Positions 19,253-28,277 of a DNA stretch of 64,000 bases are shown here, piece after piece; position 1 is the first letter of the stretch, and every line of letters starts with the position of its first letter. The translations under genes and the position numbers were made by a program. The notes beneath the pieces were generated by a model that saw nothing but the letters and a program-made list of their open reading frames with translations, had not been told where the DNA came from and searched no databases. The stretch comes from Rhodococcus sp. WMMA185 (GTDB lineage Bacteria > Actinomycetota > Actinomycetes > Mycobacteriales > Mycobacteriaceae). The DNA lies in contig NZ_CP017014.1 of NCBI RefSeq assembly GCF_001767395.1, positions 2,736,501 to 2,800,500 of the forward strand. Reading direction: 5' to 3'.

Positions 19253-20089
19253 CTAGATCTTCGCGACCTGCGTAAAGGACAGCTCGACCGGGGTTTCACG
19301 ACCGAAGATCGATACGAGAACCTTGAGCTTCTGCTGTTCTGCGTTGACCTCGCTGATACTGGCCGGAAGTGTCGCGAACGGGCCGTCCATCACGGTAACC
19401 GACTCACCGACCTCGAATTCGACCTCGATGATCGGCTTCGCGACACTCTCTGCGCCGGACTCTCCAGCCGAAGTCGCCGCTGCCGCTGTGGCCTGCTGCT
19501 GCTTCTTCTGCTCCTGCTGCGGAAGCAGGAACTTGATCACCTCGTTCAGCGTCAACGGGGAGGGACGCGAAGTAGCACCGACGAACCCGGTAACTCCGGG
19601 CGTGTTGCGTACAGCTCCCCAAGACTCGTCGTTCAGCTCCATGCGGACGAGAATGTAGCCGGGCAGAACCTTGCGGTTGACCTGCTTGCGCGTTCCACCC
19701 TTGATTTCCGTGACCTCTTCGGTGGGAACTTCCACCTGGAAGATGTAGTCACCGACGTCAAGGTTCTGGACGCGAGTCTCGAGGTTGGTCTTGACCTTGT
19801 TCTCGTAGCCCGCATAGGAGTGAATGACGTACCAGTCGCCAGGAGCCCTGCGCAGCGCGGCCTTCAATTCGGCGACCGGATCCTCGGGTTCCTCGGCCGA
19901 GGCAGGCTCAACGTCCCCTGCCTCGTCGAGCGGAGCCTCGTCGAGCGGAGCCTCGGCCACCTCGTCACCTACGGTGTCCGCGGCGTCGATGCCCTCCTCG
20001 GCAGCCTCCACATCCACGTCGGCTGCCGCCTCGGCAGCAACACGCTCTTCGGCCAAGGCCTCATTCGTGTCGTTCTCGGGGGTGCTCAC
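19253..20089 (-). CDS. nusG: Transcription antitermination factor NusG
   Basis: 278 residues. An acidic, Ala-rich N-terminal arm of ~90 residues ([20 protein letters not shown]) is common in actinobacteria and absent from E. coli NusG. The NGN domain ([20 protein letters not shown]) and KOW domain ([20 protein letters not shown]) follow. A Gln-rich loop ([12 protein letters not shown]) is inserted between them. It binds RNA polymerase and modulates pausing and transcription-translation coupling. It lies between secE and rplK. Confidence 0.97.
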   Translation of the reverse strand: MSTPENDTNEALAEERVAAEAAADVDVEAAEEGIDAADTVGDEVAEAPLDEAPLDEAGDVEPASAEEPEDPVAELKAALRRAPGDWYVIHSYAGYENKVKTNLETRVQNLDVGDYIFQVEVPTEEVTEIKGGTRKQVNRKVLPGYILVRMELNDESWGAVRNTPGVTGFVGATSRPSPLTLNEVIKFLLPQQEQKKQQQATAAAATSAGESGAESVAKPIIEVEFEVGESVTVMDGPFATLPASISEVNAEQQKLKVLVSIFGRETPVELSFTQVAKI

Positions 20090-20147
20090 TGGGGCACTCG
20101 CTTCCTCTCGTCACTCACATACTTCGGATCCACCGAGGCGGATTCCG

Positions 20148-20597
20148 TCAACCGAACAACCAGGTGACGCCCTGGATGACCGCCAGGTCCAGTACTCCGA
20201 TCAACGTCACCATGAAAACCAGGAATACCAGTACGACGCTGGTGTAGGTAATCATCTGCTTGCGATTAGGCCAGATGACCTTGCGCAGTTCCGCAATGAC
20301 CTCGCGGAAGAACCGGCGCAGGCGCTTGAAGATGTTCTCCTTGCGCGGCTTGTCGGCGCGGTCCTTCTTCGAGGGTTTGACCTCGGTGGCCGCGTCTGGC
20401 TTCGAACGCTCCGGAGACTTCACGGAACCCTCGGCGACCTCGGCACCTGCAGACGAACGACGGCCCTGGCGCTTCCCGCTGGGCTTGCCCGACGGAGCGT
20501 CGGATCGCGTGATGGCGTCGTCCACAGCATCTTCGACACCACCTCGGCGCGTCGACCCTGATGTGTCGCCGCCGCGCTTGGCGCGCTCCTCGCTCAC
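20148..20597 (-). CDS. secE: Preprotein translocase subunit SecE
   Basis: About 149 residues from a GTG near 20595-20597 (VSEERAKRGG). A longer in-frame reading runs through tRNA-Trp and is therefore rejected. The first ~85 residues are a charged, disordered arm. The conserved SecE core follows, with FFREVIAELRKVIWPNRKQM and one membrane helix (VVLVFLVFMVTLIGVLDLAV). SecE holds the SecY channel together. It is followed by nusG, the standard order. Confidence 0.95.
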   Translation of the reverse strand: MSEERAKRGGDTSGSTRRGGVEDAVDDAITRSDAPSGKPSGKRQGRRSSAGAEVAEGSVKSPERSKPDAATEVKPSKKDRADKPRKENIFKRLRRFFREVIAELRKVIWPNRKQMITYTSVVLVFLVFMVTLIGVLDLAVIQGVTWLFG

Positions 20598-20629
20598 GTC
20601 GTTCCTCTCAGTCGCTGGCCATCCGGGGG

Positions 20630-20702
<73 letters not shown>

Positions 20703-20888
20703 TCGGTCGGGTGACCTGATCACCGTCTAACGGCGAACCAGCTCCGTACCGACCAATCTGCGATTACACAACACACGCGCTACCCATGCCGGCCGAACAG
20801 CACCGTAGGGCAGCGCGCAGCGCTGGAGTAACCCCAGAAATCTCAGTGTACTTCAAAGCCCCGGAACAAACCCAATCCGTCCCGACCG

Positions 20889-21314
20889 TCAGGCCAGACG
20901 GACCGTTGCGGTGGCGCGACCGAAGATCTTCTTTCCCTCGGAGCGCGCCACTATCGCGACTACTGCTGTCTTGCTTTCCTCGTCGAGCGACTTCACCTTA
21001 CCGGTGAACTCCACTGCTGCGGCCTTGTGAGCCTCCACGAACACGGGACTCGTGAACCGGACGTTGTACTCGGCCACGGCGCCCGGATCCCCCAGCCACG
21101 ACGAGACGAATCCACCTCCGAGACCCATGGTGAGCATTCCGTGCGCGACGACGTTGGGTAGGCCGGCCAGTTTCGCGACCTCGTCGCTCCAGTGGATCGG
21201 ATTCGGATCGCCGGATACACCGGCGTAGTGAACCAGGTTTCCACGTGTGAGAGTGACAACCCGCTCGGGAAGCTCTTCGCCAACCGTGACCTCGGCGAAC
21301 TTACGGAGCGACAT
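20889..21314 (-). CDS. hadB: (3R)-hydroxyacyl-ACP dehydratase subunit HadB
   Basis: 141-residue MaoC-type hotdog protein. The hydratase-2 catalytic motif is visible as YAGVSGDPNPIHWSDEVAKL (Asp and His), followed by VVAHGMLTMGLGGGFVSSWL. In mycobacteria HadB is the catalytic subunit paired with HadA or HadC in FAS-II elongation of meromycolic acids. The gene overlaps the hadA stop by 14 bases, so the two are coupled. No hadC follows; the next feature downstream is tRNA-Trp. Confidence 0.92.
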   Translation of the reverse strand: MSLRKFAEVTVGEELPERVVTLTRGNLVHYAGVSGDPNPIHWSDEVAKLAGLPNVVAHGMLTMGLGGGFVSSWLGDPGAVAEYNVRFTSPVFVEAHKAAAVEFTGKVKSLDEESKTAVVAIVARSEGKKIFGRATATVRLA

Positions 21315-21882
21315 GCATCATCACATCCTTGACAGCGTGGGCGATATTCTCGTCGACCTCACCGCCGGTTCGGCCGACCAACGTGGTCCAGGTGGTCAGG
21401 ACGAGATCGTCGTTCTGATCCGTGATGACGTTCTTGGTGACAATGATGTCGCTGCCCGCGACCTGCCGAAAGGAGTCCAGGTAGACGTCGCAGAAGAGAC
21501 GGTCACCCGCCGTGATCGGCCGGTGGAATACCAGCCGCTGATCCGTCTGCATGATCTGACTCAGGTCGTACCCCGTGACGATCTCTTCGAAGAGGCGACG
21601 CTGCGCAATGGCGCCCACGATCGAGACGAAGGTGAGCGGGGCGACGAGGCCGTCGTATCCGAGCCCCTTCGCCGCGTCCTCGTCATAGTGCGCCGGGTGC
21701 GTATCCAGCACGGCGCGCGCATATTCGCGGACCTTCTCGCGTCCTACCTCGTAGAAGTCCTCTACGCGGTAATGATGGCCGACCATCGCCGACGCGTGCG
21801 CGGCCGGATCCGAGGAATCGTCAGGGGCCGTAGCCGTCCACGTCGGTTCGGCGGTCACGTCGATATCGGTCACGCGAAACAA
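21301..21882 (-). CDS. hadA: Dehydratase substrate-binding subunit HadA
   Basis: 193 residues in this reading. A MaoC-N-type hotdog domain begins at about MVGHHYRVEDFYEVGREKVR, with GYDGLVAPLTFVSIVG and PITAGDRLFCDVYLDSFRQV. The first ~30 residues are poorly conserved, so a start at the internal ATG near residue 33 is possible. HadA lacks the catalytic Asp/His pair and shapes the substrate pocket for HadB. Together they dehydrate 3-hydroxyacyl-ACP during mycolic-acid chain elongation. Confidence 0.9.
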   Translation of the reverse strand: MFRVTDIDVTAEPTWTATAPDDSSDPAAHASAMVGHHYRVEDFYEVGREKVREYARAVLDTHPAHYDEDAAKGLGYDGLVAPLTFVSIVGAIAQRRLFEEIVTGYDLSQIMQTDQRLVFHRPITAGDRLFCDVYLDSFRQVAGSDIIVTKNVITDQNDDLVLTTWTTLVGRTGGEVDENIAHAVKDVMMHVAP

Positions 21883-21972
21883 TCCCTTCCAGCCTGGATC
21901 TAGCCTGGGACGCCAGCCCGTTCACAGGAGCCTTTAGGACTCCCTCACGAACGCTACCCCGCCTGGATCTTT

Positions 21973-22140
21973 TTACTTCGACTCACGGTGCGACTGGTGA
22001 GTCCCGCAGTTCGGGCAGAACTTCTTGATCTCCAGACGATCGGGGTCGTTGCGCCGGTTCTTCTTGGTGATGTAGTTACGATGCTTGCATACCTCGCAGG
22101 CCAAGGTGATCTTTGGCCGAACGTCAGTCGAGGAGGCCAC
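21973..22140 (-). CDS. rpmG: 50S ribosomal protein L33
   Basis: 55 residues starting at GTG (22138-22140): [20 protein letters not shown], then [16 protein letters not shown] and [17 protein letters not shown]. Both CxxC pairs are present, so this is the zinc-binding form; a zinc-free paralogue may exist elsewhere. It lies between tRNA-Met and hadA, as in mycobacteria. Confidence 0.95.
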   Translation of the reverse strand: MASSTDVRPKITLACEVCKHRNYITKKNRRNDPDRLEIKKFCPNCGTHQSHRESK

Positions 22141-22201
22141 GGGATGCCTTCTTTCGGGTGTATCTGATTACCATCAATCAGGGTGGATCATGCATATTAT
22201 G

Positions 22202-22274
22202 TAGCGGTGACCGGACTTGAACCGGCGACGCAACGATTATGAGTCGTTTGCTCTACCAACTGAGCTACACCGCC
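22202..22274 (-). tRNA. metT: tRNA-Met (CAT), elongator
   Basis: 73 bases. Acceptor GGCGGTG pairs with CACCGCT (first pair G-U); D-stem GCTC/GAGC; anticodon stem AACGA/TCGTT with loop CTCATAA (anticodon CAT); T-arm GCCGG TTCAAGT CCGGT. The paired first base and lack of initiator features indicate an elongator tRNA. Confidence 0.95.
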
Positions 22275-22319
22275 TCGGTGTCGAGTGTCGCGCACAACGC
22301 GTCCCACTTCAATCCAGCG

Positions 22320-22392
22320 AGCCCCCTAACGGAATCGAACCGTTGACCTTTTCCTTACCATGGAAACGCTCTGCCGACTGAGCTAAGGGGGC
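22320..22392 (-). tRNA. thrT: tRNA-Thr (GGT)
   Basis: 73 bases. Acceptor GCCCCCT/AGGGGGC, D-stem GCTC/GAGC, anticodon stem TTTCC/GGAAA with loop ATGGTAA (anticodon GGT), T-arm AACGG TTCGATT CCGTT. It is 45 bases upstream of tRNA-Met on the same strand. Confidence 0.96.
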
Positions 22393-22570
22393 GTGCTTCG
22401 CTCGCACATCGCTGCGCGCCGAAGCCTTGAAGAGATTACACAGAAGTCGCTTCCAGAACCAAATTGCCTGGCCAGTGACTTCCACCATCATCTCGTCCAA
22501 CTTGTCCCGGTTCCGCGAAGCCGGCTTCGCCGCACCGGATCCGAGGGCCCGCTTCTCGCCCACGGATGAC

Positions 22571-22604
22571 CGAACCCCGGCGAGCTCTCGCTCGCCGGGG
22601 TTCG
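22571..22604 (-). terminator. Terminator after tRNA-Tyr
   Basis: Perfect 14-bp inverted repeat CGAACCCCGGCGAG ... CTCGCCGGGGTTCG with a six-base loop. It is six bases beyond the tRNA-Tyr 3' end and isolates it from the tRNA-Thr unit. Confidence 0.8.
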
Positions 22605-22609
22605 GTGGG

Positions 22610-22692
22610 TGGCAGGTGTAGGATTCGAACCTACGTAGGCGTAAGCCGACGGATTTACAGTCCGCTCCCATTGGCCGCTCGGGCAACCTGCC
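22610..22692 (-). tRNA. tyrT: tRNA-Tyr (GTA)
   Basis: 83-base class II tRNA. Acceptor GGCAGGT/ACCTGCC, anticodon stem GCGGA/TCCGT with loop CTGTAAA (anticodon GTA), long variable arm CGGCTTACGCCTACG, T-arm GTAGG TTCGAAT CCTAC. Confidence 0.96.
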
Positions 22693-22895
22693 GGTTCACA
22701 GTTCGGAGCGAAAACCGCTCCTGGCTGCGGATGGAAGAATACAACGAACCTCCCCTACTAACGCAAACCGGGTGGATACAGGCGGCCCGCAACCCGATAC
22801 CTTCGAGGCAGCTGACCGGAATGCAGGCATGGATTCCGGGGGAGCCCCCGCCGGGTCCTCGGCGGGGAACACGAGACGAGCATCTGGAGTGTGAA

Positions 22896-23387
22896 GTGGC
22901 TGATTCTTCCTTCGATGTAGTGAGCAAGGTGGAGCGTCAGGAGGTTGACAACGCGCTACATCAGGCCGGCAAGGAGCTGTCGACCCGGTTCGACTTCCGG
23001 AATACGGGAGCATCGATCGAATGGTCAGGAGAGGAAACCATCACCCTGACCGCCGACAGCGAGGAGCGGTTACTCGCCGCCCTCGAGGTCTTCAAGGAGA
23101 AGTTGATTCGGCGCGACATCTCACTCAAGGCCTTCGACGCCGGCGACCCGGCGCAGTCCGGCAAGGTCTACAAACTGTCCGGCAGCCTCGTCCAGGGCAT
23201 CACCACGGAGAATGCAAAGAAGATCGCCAAGAAGATCCGCGACGAGGGGCCGAAGGGGGTAAAAGCCCAGATCCAGGGAGACGAGCTGCGGGTCAGCAGC
23301 AAGAAACGTGACGACCTGCAGGCCGTCATTTCACTGCTGAAGGGTGAAGACTTCGGAATAGCGCTGCAGTTCGTGAATTACCGGTGA
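22896..23387 (+). CDS. yajQ: YajQ-family nucleotide-binding protein
   Basis: 163 residues from the GTG at 22896: [20 protein letters not shown], with GGAG shortly upstream. A long in-frame extension overlaps tRNA-Tyr and is rejected. Family features include [40 protein letters not shown] and the end [15 protein letters not shown]. YajQ proteins have two ferredoxin-like halves, bind nucleotides or RNA, and some bind cyclic di-GMP; the physiological role in actinobacteria is unclear. It is convergent with htpX. Confidence 0.93.
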   Translation: MADSSFDVVSKVERQEVDNALHQAGKELSTRFDFRNTGASIEWSGEETITLTADSEERLLAALEVFKEKLIRRDISLKAFDAGDPAQSGKVYKLSGSLVQGITTENAKKIAKKIRDEGPKGVKAQIQGDELRVSSKKRDDLQAVISLLKGEDFGIALQFVNYR

Positions 23388-23410
23388 CCCTGTGAATTGC
23401 CGGTGACCCC
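23373..23410. repeat. 19-bp direct repeat at the yajQ stop
   Basis: GTGAATTACCGGTGACCCT (23373-23391) is followed immediately by GTGAATTGCCGGTGACCCC (23392-23410), with a third partial GTGAATC. The first copy contains the last four yajQ codons and its stop codon. It looks like a recent tandem duplication. Confidence 0.85.
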
Positions 23411-23444
23411 GTGAATCTTCGGCAGCGGTAATTCCCCGGTGTGA

Positions 23445-23475
23445 GTCCCTGGTCGAATCCGATTCGACCAGGGAC
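23445..23475. terminator. Bidirectional terminator between yajQ and htpX
   Basis: Inverted repeat GTCCCTGGTCGAATC / GATTCGACCAGGGAC (15 bp) centred on one base, lying between the convergent yajQ and htpX stops. It can serve both transcripts. Confidence 0.82.
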
Positions 23476-23498
23476 CGACCCCCACGAAATTGCGCCGC

Positions 23499-24359
23499 CT
23501 ACATGCCCGCCATTCGCTCGAGACGCTGAATTCGCTCAGCCATGGGGGGGTGGGTGGAGAACATCTTGCTCATCCTCTCGCCGGTGCGGAACGGGTTCGC
23601 GATCATCAGATGCGACTGAGCCGCGAGCTGCGGCTCCGGGGGCAAGGGGGCAGCCTGGGTGCCCTGCTCGAGCTTTCGGAGCGCGGACGCGAGCGCCAGG
23701 GGGTCGCCCGTGAGTTCCGCGCCCGACTGGTCGGCCTGAAACTCACGCGACCGCGACACCGCCAGTTTCACGATCGTCGCGGCTATCGGACCGAGCAGAG
23801 ACACCAATAGCAGAACGAGCGGATTGGCGCCCTGTCCCCCGCCTCGTCCGCCGAAAATGTTGGCGAAGATCGCGAAATTCGCGAGGCCGGAAACGACAGC
23901 AGCCATCGCACCGGCCACCGAGGAAATGAGGATGTCGCGGTTGTAGACATGGGACAGCTCGTGGCCGAGCACTGCGCGTAACTCTCGCTCGTTGAGGATC
24001 TGCAGGATGCCGCTGGTACAGCAGACCGCGGCATGGCGTGGATTGCGACCTGTCGCGAACGCGTTGGGCGCACTCGTTGGGCTGATGTAGAGCCTCGGCA
24101 TGGGCTGGTGCGCCGTGGTCGCCAACTCCCGGACGATACGGTACATCGTCGGCGCCTGCACCTCGGTGACCGGCTGAGCACGCATCGCCTTGAGCGCAAG
24201 CTTGTCGCTGTTGAAGTACACGTACGCGTTCATCCCTAACGCGAACACGATCGCCAGCAGCAAGATGGTCGGGTTGTCGAACAATGCGCCGATGAACACG
24301 ATCAGCGCCGACATGCCGACCAGCAGAACCAGAGTCTTCATCCCGTTTGCGTAGTGCAC
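23499..24359 (-). CDS. htpX: Membrane metalloprotease HtpX
   Basis: 286 residues, M48 family. The zinc-binding motif HELSH is at residues ~133-137, and the third ligand Glu is in [13 protein letters not shown]. Two N-terminal membrane segments ([18 protein letters not shown] and [18 protein letters not shown]) and two further hydrophobic segments follow the active site. HtpX degrades damaged or misassembled membrane proteins. All catalytic residues are intact. In M. tuberculosis it neighbours grcC1 and menJ, as here. Confidence 0.95.
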   Translation of the reverse strand: MHYANGMKTLVLLVGMSALIVFIGALFDNPTILLLAIVFALGMNAYVYFNSDKLALKAMRAQPVTEVQAPTMYRIVRELATTAHQPMPRLYISPTSAPNAFATGRNPRHAAVCCTSGILQILNERELRAVLGHELSHVYNRDILISSVAGAMAAVVSGLANFAIFANIFGGRGGGQGANPLVLLLVSLLGPIAATIVKLAVSRSREFQADQSGAELTGDPLALASALRKLEQGTQAAPLPPEPQLAAQSHLMIANPFRTGERMSKMFSTHPPMAERIQRLERMAGM

Positions 24360-24504
24360 GTCTCACCTTCCTATCGCCGTCACCCGATCACGATCGTTCC
24401 ATATTTCGAGATCATGATGATTCAACGAAACAAGGTGGCAGGAGGGTTCCCGGCCGGACGACGAGGAGCCGAGCGGCTACGCGCCCGGGCGTCGAGGGTT
24501 CGGC

Positions 24505-25560
24505 TCAGCCGACCCGCTCGATCGTGTAATCGACGAGCTTGACCAGCGCGTCGTTGGCTGGACCCTTCGGTAGTTCCGCGAGTTGCGCAAGTGCCAGGGC
24601 CCCGAACTCCCCGAGCTTCGCTTTGGCGGCGGCCATCCCGGGCGAGCGTTGAAGGAGCGCGAGCGCTTCCGCGACGTCGTCGTCATCGGTGACGGGTCCG
24701 TCGAGGAGTTCGCGCAGTCGATCGGCGTCAGGGCCCTTTTCACGCAGCGCGTACAAGACGGGAAGTGTGTGGACGCCCTCCCTCAGATCGGTTCCGGGTG
24801 TCTTGCCTGACTGCGCCGACACCGAGGAGATGTCGATGATGTCGTCGGAGATCTGGAAGGCCGTGCCAACAGCGTCGCCTAGGCGTTCGAGCCGTTGGAC
24901 GTGCTCCGCGTCCGCACCGGAGAACGTGCCGCCGAAACGCCCACAGGCCGCGATCAGTGATCCCGTCTTCTCCCAGACGACCTTGAGGTAGTGCTCGACC
25001 GGGTCCTGTTCGTCGCGAAGGCCGATCGTCTCGCGCATCTGGCCCGTCACGAGCTCGGCAAACGTCTCCGCGATGATCTGAACTGCGGACGGTCCGAGCG
25101 TGGAAACAAGACGTGATGCGTGCGCGAACAGATAATCGCCCGCGAGAATCGCGACACTGTTACCCCAACGTGAGTTAGCGCTGACCACGCCACGACGCAT
25201 CGACGCTTCATCCATCACGTCGTCGTGGTACAGAGTCGCGAGGTGTACCAATTCCACGACTGTGGCAGCCGTGACGACCGAGGGGTCGGAGCCCGTCGGT
25301 CCGAGCTGTGCCGTGAGCACCGTGAACAGCGGGCGAAAGCGCTTGCCCCCCGCCTTCGCAAGATGCAGCGCGGCTTCCGTCAGGAAATCCTCTCCGTCCG
25401 AAAGCTCACTGACCAGCAATTTCTCAACTTGGTCCAGTCCTTCGCGGACGGTAGCGGCGAGCTGCGGGTCGCCGAGATCGATCCCGGCGACCGTAGTCTC
25501 TACTACAGCGTCGGCAGCAGTATGTGCTGCGCCCTCGGTGCTCACGTTCCCAGTACCCAT
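24505..25560 (-). CDS. grcC: Polyprenyl diphosphate synthase (menaquinone side chain)
   Basis: 351 residues, trans-isoprenyl diphosphate synthase family. Two Asp-rich motifs, HDDVMDEASMRRG (residues ~112) and SDDIIDISSVSAQ (~239), bind Mg and the allylic diphosphate. KAGGKRFRPLF is the homoallyl-binding motif. It probably makes a long-chain (C35-C45) diphosphate used by MenA; chain length cannot be read with certainty. It is divergent from menJ and next to htpX, matching the grcC1 locus of mycobacteria. A GTG six codons in is an alternative start. Confidence 0.9.
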   Translation of the reverse strand: MGTGNVSTEGAAHTAADAVVETTVAGIDLGDPQLAATVREGLDQVEKLLVSELSDGEDFLTEAALHLAKAGGKRFRPLFTVLTAQLGPTGSDPSVVTAATVVELVHLATLYHDDVMDEASMRRGVVSANSRWGNSVAILAGDYLFAHASRLVSTLGPSAVQIIAETFAELVTGQMRETIGLRDEQDPVEHYLKVVWEKTGSLIAACGRFGGTFSGADAEHVQRLERLGDAVGTAFQISDDIIDISSVSAQSGKTPGTDLREGVHTLPVLYALREKGPDADRLRELLDGPVTDDDDVAEALALLQRSPGMAAAKAKLGEFGALALAQLAELPKGPANDALVKLVDYTIERVG

Positions 25561-25713
25561 TCCTGTCGTCAGTGACGGCTCGGTCCCCGAGCCGTCGACG
25601 ACGGCTCGGGTACCACGCTAGTGAACCTAGCGGTAGCGCTGACCGTCGGGCACGGCGCGGTACCCATGTACGGCGCGGTGTGGCCGCACGGCGAGGCCTG
25701 AGAGGATGTAGCT

Positions 25714-26976
25714 GTGATAGCCGAGAAGAAGTCGCCCGTGGGCTCCCCGCTCCCCAACGTCACCGATGTCCTGGTCATCGGCGCTGGTCCGGCGGGTTCT
25801 TCGGCTGCGTCGTGGGTAGCACGAACTGGTCGCGACGTAGTTCTCGTCGACGCCGCCGTGTTCCCTCGCGACAAGACATGTGGCGACGGCCTCACACCGC
25901 GTGCCGTCGCGGAACTCGATCTCCTCGGCCTCGGCGACTGGGTGCGATCGAAGGCGACCAACCGCGGACTACGGCTGCACGGCTTCGGCCAGGAGCTCGA
26001 ACTCGAGTGGCCGGGCAAATCCTTCCCTTCGGTCGGCAGCGCAGTGGCGCGCACCGAACTGGACGACAAAATCCGGTCGAAGGCAATCGAGGCCGGCGCC
26101 GTAATGGTGCAGGGCGCCAAAGCGGTCGGGGTCGAACGCACCGGCGATCGAGTATCAGCCGTCACCCTCGAGACCGCTGACGGCACATCCACGATCGCCT
26201 GCCGAGCGCTGATCATTGCGGACGGTGTCCGATCGACGCTCGGAAAGCAACTGGGCCGTCAATGGCACCGGAACACTGCCTACGGGGTCGCCGCCCGCGC
26301 CTACATCGCGACCGCCCGTAGTGCTGACCCATGGATCACTTCACACCTCGAGTTGCGTGACCGCTCCGGGGCGCTGCAGTCGGGATACGGATGGGTGTTC
26401 CCGCTCGGAACCGGCGAGGTCAACATCGGTGTCGGAACCCTGGCCACGGCCAAGCGTCCGGCCGCGGGAGCGCTGCGACCACTACTGGACCTCTACACCG
26501 CCCAGCGCCGCGACGAGTGGAACTGGACCGGCGAGCTCCGGGCGGTCGCGTCCGCGTTGCTGCCGATGGGCGGTGCGGTGTCGCACATCGCAGGCCGCAA
26601 CTGGGCGATCATCGGCGACGCGGCCGCCTGCGTAAATCCCCTGAACGGCGAAGGCATCGACTACGGGCTCGAGGGCGGTCGTCTGGTGGCGCAGATCCTG
26701 GGCGCCGACGACCTGACGCACCAGTGGCCCTCGATCCTCAGGGAGCACTACGGACGGGCGTTCTCGGTGGCCCGCCGACTTGCCGGACTCCTGACCGTTC
26801 CGCGAGTGCTTCCTGCATCCGGACCGATGGCGATGCGGTCGCGTGCACTGATGACGGTTGCGGTTCGCGTCATGGGCAACCTTGTCACCGAGGAGGACAG
26901 TGACCTCACCGCCCGCGCTTGGCGGGCCTCGGGCCGGTTGTCGGAGAAGGTCGACTCGCGACCACTGTTCGGCTGA
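25714..26976 (+). CDS. menJ: Menaquinone reductase MenJ (geranylgeranyl reductase family)
   Basis: 420 residues from a GTG preceded by AGAGGAT. The FAD-binding motif is VLVIGAGPAGSSAASWVART, followed by PRDKTCGDGLTPRAVAEL and the conserved AIIGDAAACVNPLNGEGIDY. The family reduces isoprenoid double bonds; in mycobacteria MenJ saturates one unit of the menaquinone side chain to give MK(H2). Neighbouring grcC and menG support this role. The product is an FAD enzyme expected at the membrane surface. Confidence 0.92.
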   Translation: MIAEKKSPVGSPLPNVTDVLVIGAGPAGSSAASWVARTGRDVVLVDAAVFPRDKTCGDGLTPRAVAELDLLGLGDWVRSKATNRGLRLHGFGQELELEWPGKSFPSVGSAVARTELDDKIRSKAIEAGAVMVQGAKAVGVERTGDRVSAVTLETADGTSTIACRALIIADGVRSTLGKQLGRQWHRNTAYGVAARAYIATARSADPWITSHLELRDRSGALQSGYGWVFPLGTGEVNIGVGTLATAKRPAAGALRPLLDLYTAQRRDEWNWTGELRAVASALLPMGGAVSHIAGRNWAIIGDAAACVNPLNGEGIDYGLEGGRLVAQILGADDLTHQWPSILREHYGRAFSVARRLAGLLTVPRVLPASGPMAMRSRALMTVAVRVMGNLVTEEDSDLTARAWRASGRLSEKVDSRPLFG

Positions 26977-26995
26977 CGCTCTGTGCGATCCGCAG

Positions 26996-27700
26996 CTAGC
27001 GCGTGGCGCGGTGCAGTGCCACGACACCACCGGTAAGGTTGCGCCACTGCACGTTCCGCCACCCCGCAGCCTCGATTCGCTGGGCGAGTTCCGATTGATC
27101 GGGCCAGGCGCGGATGGACTCCGCGAGATACACGTACGCGTCGGGGTTGCTGCTCACGGCACGGGCGACCCGTGGCAGCGCCCTCATCAGATACTCCATG
27201 TAGACGGTGCGGAACGGCCCGAACACCGGCGTCGAGAATTCGCTGACGACCAGACGCCCGCCGGGCTTGGTGACCCGCGCGATCTCTCGGAGACCGGCGT
27301 CGAAGTCGGACACGTTGCGAAGCCCGAAGGATATGGTCGCCGCGTCGAACACCGCGTCGGCGTAAGGCAGGTGCATGGCGTCACCCGCGACCATCGGAAC
27401 CCGGCGATCTACTCCGGCCTGCAACATTCCCTTGGAGAAATCGGTGGCCACACACCACGCACCCGACCTTCCGAGTTCAACGGTCGACACACCGGTTCCC
27501 GCGGCAAGATCGAGAACCCGCTCCCCCGGCTTCAGCGCCAACGCGGAGCGTGTCGCCTTGCGCCAACTGCGATCCTGCCCGAACGACAGGATCGTGTTGG
27601 TGAGGTCATAGCGCTTCGCAACGGCGTCGAACATCGATGCGACCTCATGCGGATCCTTCTCGAGCGACGCGCGCGAACCGTGTGTAGTTGCCACAGGCAA
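26996..27700 (-). CDS. menG: Demethylmenaquinone methyltransferase
   Basis: 234 residues, UbiE/MenG family of SAM methyltransferases. Motif I is [16 protein letters not shown]; the UbiE signatures are [20 protein letters not shown] and [20 protein letters not shown]. It performs the last methylation of menaquinone biosynthesis. It is convergent with menJ, 19 bases apart. Confidence 0.95.
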   Translation of the reverse strand: MPVATTHGSRASLEKDPHEVASMFDAVAKRYDLTNTILSFGQDRSWRKATRSALALKPGERVLDLAAGTGVSTVELGRSGAWCVATDFSKGMLQAGVDRRVPMVAGDAMHLPYADAVFDAATISFGLRNVSDFDAGLREIARVTKPGGRLVVSEFSTPVFGPFRTVYMEYLMRALPRVARAVSSNPDAYVYLAESIRAWPDQSELAQRIEAAGWRNVQWRNLTGGVVALHRATR

Positions 27701-27830
27701 ACGCTACCAACCGCACCCGATGCAGCTTGCGGCGCCGCACACCCAATTGCCTCATGGATGCGCTCGAAGACCCGAGCTGGACACCCTCGAGGGATGCCCG
27801 GCTCGGGATGCCCGGCTCGAACAAGCCTCG

Positions 27831-28277
27831 TCAGGTCCGCGACGAACTCGGCGCCGAGGCCACGGCCAAACGCTCGCGTCGGCGGAGATACCACCACACA
27901 GGCCCCGCGATCAGCCATGTCACCACGATCACGGACCCGGCCGGCACGATCGCCACCCTGGCGTCGCGGCCCGACACCCGGACCAGGTCGGGATCGCTGC
28001 GCGCATATTCGACGTCGATCCGTTGACCCACCGTGAGGTTGGTCGGGTAGAGCACGCCGAGTTGAGGATTGTGCGTCACGCCGTCGGGTGTGACGAAGAT
28101 GATCGCTGAACGCAGCGATCCTGCCGACAGCACCTCGGCTGTAGCGACGCCCTTGTCCGAGTCGATGGTGTGGTCGTCTTTCCATGCGGCCAACACCAGG
28201 AGGACGGCCAGGATCGAGATCCCGGTCGCCACTACCAACACTGAACGCCCGAGGCGGGCGGCTATCTGCGCGTTCAC
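27831..28277 (-). CDS. DUF3592-type membrane protein
   Basis: 148 residues with two membrane helices ([20 protein letters not shown] near the N-terminus and [20 protein letters not shown] near the C-terminus) enclosing a beta-rich extracytoplasmic domain. The pattern [20 protein letters not shown] resembles DUF3592 proteins. It overlaps the menD stop by four bases, and the same pairing is known in mycobacteria (Rv0555-Rv0556). No function can be assigned; cotranscription suggests a link to the quinone pathway or to the membrane enzymes. Confidence 0.78.
   Translation of the reverse strand: MNAQIAARLGRSVLVVATGISILAVLLVLAAWKDDHTIDSDKGVATAEVLSAGSLRSAIIFVTPDGVTHNPQLGVLYPTNLTVGQRIDVEYARSDPDLVRVSGRDARVAIVPAGSVIVVTWLIAGPVWWYLRRRERLAVASAPSSSRT

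Noticed and set aside
22309-22686. Minus-strand frame of 125 codons
   Set aside because: It covers tRNA-Thr and most of tRNA-Tyr and has no protein family.
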